Of a DNA stretch of 64,000 nucleotides, positions 58,001 through 64,000 are shown piece after piece. Numbering within the stretch: position 1 is the first letter of the stretch; each line of letters starts with the position of its first letter. Where the stretch lies: positions 3,254,441-3,318,440 of the forward strand of contig JAEVLN010000003.1 in NCBI GenBank assembly GCA_018350325.1, in the 5' to 3' direction. This stretch comes from Globodera rostochiensis. Lineage: Eukaryota > Nematoda > Chromadorea > Rhabditida > Heteroderidae. A program made the position numbers and the translations under genes. The notes below the pieces were generated by a model that worked only from the letters and a program-made list of their open reading frames with translations, was not told the origin of the DNA and made no database searches.

Positions 58001-61000
58001 ACGAACCGATTTTCCAAATATTCAAAAACGGTTTGAACAGCGGCGGAATGTCTCGAGTAAGTAACTCGCATCTTTTCAAGACGGCACACAGCCAAAAGAT
58101 ACAAACAGTACCCAATGTCCATTCGAGAAACAATTGCAGACACTTCCGCATTTTGTTTGAATTCAGTGGAAAGGTAATATCTCACTTGTTGATGTTCTGT
58201 CTAAATAAGCATTTTCTTCATTAATTTACTATTTATTCTACTCAAACCGTCACGATCCCCTGAACTTTGATTGCAGCATTTTCGATCATTTCCGTTTTGA
58301 AATTTTCGTGCGGCAAAAGTGCAGGTGATTTTGAGGCGATTTTGCAAATAGCGTTATACCATTCTTCGGGCCACGGACCTTCAGGAATACATAAAAACGT
58401 AGGACCATTTGAAACCGACCTGAAGGAGAAGCAAAACCAAGTGTGACACAGTAAAACCAAAAGTCACGAAAGTAGTTCCTCAACTTCACGGATGGCGACT
58501 GTATTGGTTCCATTTTTCCGAGAAGTGATGCGATCTTGGGAATCAACACACCCAAATTCCCGGCGCCGGACGATTTCTAGAAAGCGGAAACATTGGTGTC
58601 CGGACATTTCACCCATCAGCATTTCGCCCGGTAATGAAAATGTCCAATGGCGAAATGCCCGATAGCCCAAATATTTCTTGATTAAAAATGTACCTTTGCA
58701 GTGAATTTGGGAATTTTCTCTCCCACACGTTCCCCTTCTAGGCCCAATTGGATGAAAAGTTCCAATAGTCGAAACAAAAAGAGGGTCTGTTGTACTTCAG
58801 AATCCAAAGAATTTGCGATCTTTGCTAAAGCATTGTCAACTGCCAACGAAACGTGCCTTCAGAAAAAGTGTGTTAACCTAATCAACTTATTTGTTAGTTG
58901 ATATAGGGTTTTTTTTTAGTTGAATACTTTCAAAACCATTAATTAATTTAAAATATTTTGCCGAATATTTCTTAACTGAAAAAGCAATTCACAAATGCTT
59001 ACGCGTATCGACTATCTGACATAGGATCGGAAGAATAAACGCGACTGCTCGATTCAATTGTAATCCTGGTGAACAATTTCATTGTCTTGTCATGTATCGA
59101 ATTCTGAAACAGGACAAATATTTGTCAAAATACAAACAACACCGACCGCTCCCGCTATCCACATGTCGGCCAAAGAAGAAATAATCAAAATGTCCTGTTG
59201 AGAAGGAGGATTTGAAAAGCGTTGCAAAAAGATCTAAATGTGTTTTTAGTTTAATACTTGCAAGTTGACAAGCATGACCTGAAGAATAAGCTCGGAAGAA
59301 GAATCATCGTTAACAAAAGAAACACCCAATTTGCCGAGAGTGTGAATGAGATTTTCCGACACCACAATCGTTTTGCTTAATAGCGATTATGTAAACTTTT
59401 CTTTTCCCGGTTTTTTTACTTATCATTCTCAGAAGCAACTGTGTAAAGACGTGACGACAAACTGGAGAGACACGCTTGCAGGCTGCTTTGTTCAATTTGC
59501 AAAGCCGATTTTAGCGCCCTTTAGGACGTTGATTAGAATTCCAATCCTAACCGATACCTTGACAGAGAACTGATTGCAGCAGAGCGTAAACTGGCCAACC
59601 CGATCTTTCTTCGAGTAGAAAGTAATTGTTCTCGAGCACAGGACTGTTGATGATCCTTCAGTTTCTATTAACATGTTTTCTCATAACGATTTACAATTTT
59701 CTTTTTGAACTTTGCTTGTTCATTATTTTACCAATTCTGAGGCGATTTTCAACAAAATCGGGCAGGGCTCGGTCAGAAATTTGCTGAGAAGGCGTATAAT
59801 AAGCGTATTGGAAAGCGTGGGAAATTTCTCAGCCATGCTGCCCAATGCTTCTAGTGCCATTACATTAACGGGCATGTGAGCCAACACGTGACGATGCGGC
59901 AGCCACATTTTCTCCGATATTGTTCCGCAAAACATATCCCCATCTGAATTTATATAAAAAAAGAGCCGACTCATGAGCTGTTTTTAAATTTTACCGCTTT
60001 CGTCTACTGCACTCCACACAATCAGTTCTAAACAAACAGAATTCGCAATGACCAGCATTTTGACGCGGTTCACAACAGCTTCTTTCTCGGTTAATGCAAA
60101 TCTAAGCGGGGAGCGGTCTTTGTCGAAAGAGAAAGCATTGCGCTCGTCCAATTGGCTTTTCTGGGCAATAGAATCTTGGCCATGTTTGAACAAAGACAAT
60201 ACGAACTCGTTGATCTAATATAAAATATCTGCAGCGATTATATGTACAATAGTACACAGGTTACAACTTTTCAATGCAAATTACAAAAATAAACATCCCG
60301 GCTCACGCGGATTAAGGCAGGGAGGCGATTCTGCCCTCCTCCTCCCAATTTCTCCCCAATGCGTACGCATGTACTTAAAATGAACTGCCCACCTCGCTTG
60401 CAAAGTTTTCTGGCACGTCATTTTCGCCATCTCCAATTGAAAAAGGCCTTAAAATGTCACGTAAAAGAGTAACAGACACCAAAATGAGTGTCTCCGAAAT
60501 TGTCTTGTAAGGGAATTTTCTCAATTCTGCGGAAAGAAACACACGACAGGCGATTAGGTCAAGCTTTGACAATAAATCCAAACTGAGCAGTTTTTTGACC
60601 TGTATAATATAATCCTTTGAAAAGCAGAAAATCGAAAAACTTACACAATATGTGATTCGTTGAATTTCATCAAAGCAGAATCGGAAAATTGGCAAATTTG
60701 ATGAATTCCCCTGGAACAAAAAGCTGCTTCCATGTCTATTAAACAATTTTTTGAAGAAGTTGGAGTCACTTTCGCTCTTTGTTTGTTCGTTCCAAAACCA
60801 ATTAGACGAGTCAGTGTTCAATCTAATGCGTTAAATGTTCATCTTTCTGTTTTTTATATAAAGCACATTACCCAATGTTGGATGCATTTGATGCCCGTAA
60901 GTTTTCCCGACTAGCCATTTTTTTTGGCAAATTGTACGGCAAAGGATATAAGTGAGAAATAAGTGGTGAGGATAGGTCGACGCTGTACCTTCCAAAAGCT

Positions 61001-61716
61001 CTTAAAAGGCCAATGAGTATTGACGTCAATCTCATCAGATCAACTAAATCCATCTTATTTAAAGAAAAACTTATCCGCAAACGAACCCATCGTTTCGAAT
61101 TCTTCGTCACATTTAGCGTTTTCAACATGCTCAAGTTGTCCGTTGCGTGAAATGTAAAAATAACCGCAGATTTTTCTGACAACTTCCTCAATAAGCGTTA
61201 TTTGCTCGCTAATTATGCGAGTACGAATGTGTGGGAAGTGAACAGCCATATCGCTTAGCAACGTGGTAAAACTGAACGTGAACTGCTCGTGGATAGTTAT
61301 TTCTAAACAGCAAAATATTGAAGGAATTCTAAATGCCTTCTAACAGTATCCTTATAAAAACAAAACCAACTGTTTGATTTATCAATTGCTCCATCGTCAT
61401 ACCAACGCAAAGAAACTAATGAACTGAAGACATCAGCAAGGAAAGTGCCAAATGTTTCGGCGTACTGCAAGAGGATAAATTTACTCAAATATGAGACGGC
61501 GCTCGCCTTTCCGTGCGAATATAACACATAAATGCCCGTCGCAAGAAGTGCAGAGCGAACGTTGTGATTGAAGGGATGACCGCCAACGCCATAAGCCAAC
61601 TCTCCAAGCAATTGTTTTTGCACATCCGAAAGCGCAACTTCGTGTTGTTTGGCGAGACAAAGCGCAACACAATACCGATTTGAGAATGCAAAGTCATTGG
61701 TTAGTGAAGCCATCGA
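52077..61716 (-). CDS. PI4KA: Phosphatidylinositol 4-kinase alpha (type III)
   Basis: Makes PtdIns4P at the plasma membrane as catalytic subunit with TTC7/FAM126/EFR3. N-terminal solenoid exons follow human PI4KA in order: [15 protein letters not shown] (61.6 kb), [20 protein letters not shown] (60.9), [20 protein letters not shown] and [18 protein letters not shown] (58.5), [18 protein letters not shown] (58.3), [15 protein letters not shown] (57.7), [20 protein letters not shown] (57.3). The accessory domain shows [20 protein letters not shown] and [20 protein letters not shown]. The kinase shows [30 protein letters not shown], the catalytic loop [31 protein letters not shown] and the end [11 protein letters not shown] at 52077. 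Catalytic residues D (DRH) and DFG are intact. The start at 61716 ([11 protein letters not shown]) follows a CATTTCAG acceptor-like site. Some 30 exons; boundaries approximate. Confidence 0.95.
52789..52949. mobile_element. hAT-like MITE in a PI4KA intron, perfect 8-bp target duplication
   Basis: Ends CAGGCATGGGCACGGATACG and the inverted CGTATCCGTGCCCACGCCTG are inverted repeats over about 27 bp with two mismatches. Both sides carry AGTGAAAT (52781-52788 and 52950-52957). The 161-bp interior has tatccggatat palindromes and no coding capacity. It lies in the intron between the IIHI exon and the DFG exon. Confidence 0.93.
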
Positions 61717-61836
61717 CAAAACCGGCAAAGTAAACAAAGGGAACAAAAATAAATACAAAGACAACTGAAATGTGTAAGGAAATTGAATGCAACAAGCATA
61801 ATTTTTATAGTTCAAAAATTCTAACAAACTAAATTC
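61717..61836 (-). promoter_or_regulatory. Short intercistronic region with trans-splice-acceptor-like site
   Basis: Only 120 bp separate the CMC2 stop codon from the PI4KA start codon on the same strand. On the minus strand it contains TTACACATTTCAG about 50 bases before the PI4KA ATG, a good 3' splice site with no 5' partner in this gap, as expected for spliced-leader addition in a nematode operon. Inference from spacing and motif only. Confidence 0.55.
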
Positions 61837-62444
61837 TTAAATAGAACATCCTCCACGGTTGCTTTCATCCAAAATCAATTCGCCTTTTTCTTTCAACTTC
61901 CTCAACGCAGGCGTATACTTTTCCTCAGGAAGACGCTTAGCTTCAATTAATCGTTTGCCGTATTTTGGGTTTGTAGCTCTATTTAAATAACTTTTTTATG
62001 AGAAAAAAAGAATATAACTTTCGAAGGAGTCTCTCTTGACGAAGGCATTGTCCTATCGCTGTGTACCAGTATGAACACTCGCGCATAAAATATCGTTCTG
62101 AACAAATGGAAAAATTGCAATTACGGTTGCTTAACAAAAATGCAATAAAAAGGAAAAAGTACACCCCTAAGAATCGACTTCTCCCCCCCCCCCCCCGAAA
62201 ATTTTTTCTAGATACGGCCCTGCCCCCAGTGGCTACGGCGCCCTGACCCATACTATTACCGATACTAGAAGGGAACAGGCGCTTTTTGTTAAATTACCTT
62301 TAACATGAGTTAATATCGAGAAAATTGTAAAAATCTTTTAAATAACTTACTGAATAAAGGTGATTCTTTTTGGCACTTTCGATAAATATTGATGAGAAAA
62401 TTACACTCTTCAGTATGTAGATGAGATGATAAATCGGGTAACAT
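61837..62444 (-). CDS. CMC2: CMC2, twin CX9C mitochondrial protein for cytochrome oxidase assembly
   Basis: Small intermembrane-space protein of the Cmc1/Cmc2 family, needed for complex IV assembly and imported by the Mia40 disulfide relay. Exon 1 (62444-62351) encodes MLPDLSSHLHTEECNFLINI, nearly identical to human MHPDLSPHLHTEECNVLINL. Exon 2 (62097-62019) gives RECSYWYTAIGQCLRQERLL, and exon 3 (61978-61837) the basic tail KYGKRLIEAKRLPEEKY ending GGCSI. Both CX9C pairs are present: C-NFLINIYRK-C and C-SYWYTAIGQ-C. Intron phases 1 and 2 join correctly with GTAAGT and GTTATA donors. About 104 codons (human about 79), the extra length being in the tail. It lies just upstream of PI4KA. Confidence 0.92.
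62160..62250. mobile_element. Fragment of the CAGGGCCGTAG MITE family inside a CMC2 intron
   Basis: After a run of 14 C come GATACGGCCCTG and, shortly after, GGCTACGGCGCCCTG, two right-end-like termini of the MITE seen at 14.4 kb. No left end or target duplication was found; it lies in the intron between CMC2 exons 1 and 2. Confidence 0.5.
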
Positions 62445-62957
62445 GCTGTGTAAAACTCAGAGGTAACAGCGTTCGTTATAAAAATGATTTCTTACAAAGT
62501 CTAGCATAAATTGGCCAAGAACGAAATGTAAATATAATTATGAATAGGGTTATGCTCGGTCGGTTAACCGAACGGAAAACCCCCGGTCGGCTAATCAAGC
62601 CGAAACACAAGTTTTTGGTCCAAAATTGAAAACCGGCACCACCGGTTTATAGGTTTACGTTTTAACAAAACATTGAAATTTGGCGTAAGGACAAAAGGCC
62701 AACCGACTAAAAGGCCGGGAGCAGGACTGTTCGGCCGTTTCAGCGCCCAAAACATCGTGATTTTTAAAACTAACAATGAACGCATAACAAAATTTATCTG
62801 ACGCCATTTCGAATGAACTATAGCCCTTCAAAATTGGCCAAAAGGTTGAAAATTAATGGCACGAATAAATTCCAAAATGTTTACCATGTAAAAAACAAAC
62901 ATTTAACTGGCGCCGAAACGTCCCCGGCGACGAACGTCCCCCACTCGAGTGTGGGTC
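62445..62957. other. Region upstream of CMC2
   Basis: Likely CMC2 promoter next to the start codon. 62556-62720 has GGTCGGTTAACCGAACGG and later 'ccggtttataggttt', which look like part of a repeat. No exon seen. Confidence 0.4.
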
Positions 62958-63321
62958 GTTTGGGCCCCGCCGTTTGGGCCCCAGGGACATTTGAAGTGCC
63001 ATAACTTTTCTTGGAACTATCCAAACGAAACAAATTGGGTACCAATCGAAAGCTCTTTATGTTTAGAAGCTATTATCTAGCAGGGACTAAACGATCATTT
63101 AAACCTTTAAAAAGTTATGGTTTAAAAAGAGCGAAAACCTATGTTTTGTGGTAATTTTCGATTATAACTTTTTTGAAAAGGATTTAATTACCTTGTTGAT
63201 TTGAATATAAATCTACCCAACAAAAGCTTTCGATTGATACCAAATTTGTTTCGTTTGGATAGGTGCAAGAAGAGTTATGGCCCTTCAAAGCTCCCTGGGG
63301 CCCAAACGGCGGGGCCCAAAC
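62958..63321. mobile_element. Inverted-repeat element with GTTTGGGCCCCGCC ends
   Basis: Left arm 62958-63056 begins GTTTGGGCCCCGCCGTTTGG, and right arm 63224-63321 ends CCAAACGGCGGGGCCCAAAC. The arms also share, in inverted order, 'gccataactttt', 'atccaaacgaaacaaattgg' and 'atcgaaagct'. No coding capacity and no clear target duplication. Confidence 0.75.
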
Positions 63322-63425
63322 GTCCTGCTCCGCCCCACTCAGAAGGCCAATAAACCGCTTTTTGAACCGATTCAATTTTTGAAAAACCATAGGGGACCCT
63401 ATTTTGGCAACTTGAAAAAAAATAT

Positions 63426-63847
63426 GGTAATAGTTAAGTTTATACCCCCCCCCCCTCTTGAAAAAATACAAAATAGTTTTCAAAGTCGATAAAAAGATTT
63501 ATCTAGTGGTACTCGGGCCCATAGATTCCGCCATTTCGACCAATTCCGAACCCCGGACCCGAATTCGAACAAATGTTAGAAAATTCAAAATTTTTAAAAA
63601 TCAATTTTTAGCCTCAAACTCATTCAAAAAGCATGAATTTGATCATTCCTTTGCCTTTTCATTGTTATTTTTGCTGTTTGAATGATTTCGTAAAATTTGT
63701 TCGAATTCGGGTCCGGGGTTCTGAATTGGTCGAAATGGAGTTCAAATTCGGAATCTATGGGCCCGAGTACCCCTAGAAAAATCTTTTTATCGACTTTGAA
63801 ACTAATTTGTATTTTTTCAAGAGGGGGGTATAAACTTAACTATTACC
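63426..63847. mobile_element. Foldback MITE of the Merlin-like family, perfect 8-bp duplication
   Basis: Begins GGTAATAGTTAAGTTTATAC and ends with its complement GTATAAACTTAACTATTACC. Arms of about 155 bp (63426-63580 and 63693-63847) share the 'actcgggcccatagattcc' and 'gaattcg' blocks. Flanks are identical octamers AAAAATAT (63418-63425 and 63848-63855). Terminal GGTAATAG is shared with the 5630-6332 element. The interior is non-coding. Confidence 0.88.
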
Positions 63848-64000
63848 AAAAATATTCTAAAAATATGTTATTTGATGCGCTCATTGCGAATTCGTTAACA
63901 TAAAATTGAGAATTTAAGACGGTTTTTGAATTGGTTTAAATTTTTGAAAATTAAGGGAAAAATGACTTTTGAGTAACAAATTCCGGATATAATAATGAAA

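Overview
This window comes from a nematode nuclear genome. The evidence is small exons with short introns ending in TTTCAG-like acceptors, TAX-4-type and BicC/GLD-3-type genes, two short runs of the nematode telomere motif (GCCTAA/TTAGGC), and a probable trans-spliced gene pair. The hAT- and Merlin-like elements and the very repeat-rich introns would suit a plant-parasitic tylenchid such as a cyst nematode, but that placement is inference. No bacterial operons, phage genes or CRISPR arrays were seen.

Layout from left to right: a GOLGA7/ERF4-like gene (minus, 54-554) with a transposon end inside its last exon; a BicC/GLD-3-like KH RNA-binding gene (minus, 2264-5271); a Merlin-like foldback transposon with a broken transposase (5630-6332); then three plus-strand genes: VAC14 (6979-11395), a SWEET sugar transporter (11949-13068) and NAT9 (13433-14421). 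The interval 14997-38006 holds two tandem minus-strand paralogues, about 10 kb each. Both encode secreted proteins built from EB modules, five Kunitz domains in the same order and many lustrin-type cysteine-rich repeats. Their introns and the gap between them are packed with unrelated minisatellites.

The right half is all minus strand: a proline-rich membrane protein of unknown function (38504-39800), a tax-4-type cyclic-nucleotide-gated channel (39936-about 44080), an ORAI calcium channel (46073-about 48331), an unrecognised low-complexity gene (49021-51258), the large lipid kinase PI4KA (52077-61716) and, 120 bp upstream of it, CMC2 (61837-62444). The window closes with two inverted-repeat elements.

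Functional links: VAC14 and PI4KA are both phosphoinositide-pathway genes, and TAX-4 and ORAI are both ion channels, but nothing shows co-regulation. CMC2-PI4KA is the best operon candidate. The long ORFs inside the 17.5-18.65 kb, 29.3-30.0 kb and 33.8-34.4 kb arrays are products of repeat periodicity, not genes. Exon limits were worked out by hand from reading frame, splice-site and intron-phase agreement; limits marked 'about' are approximate.
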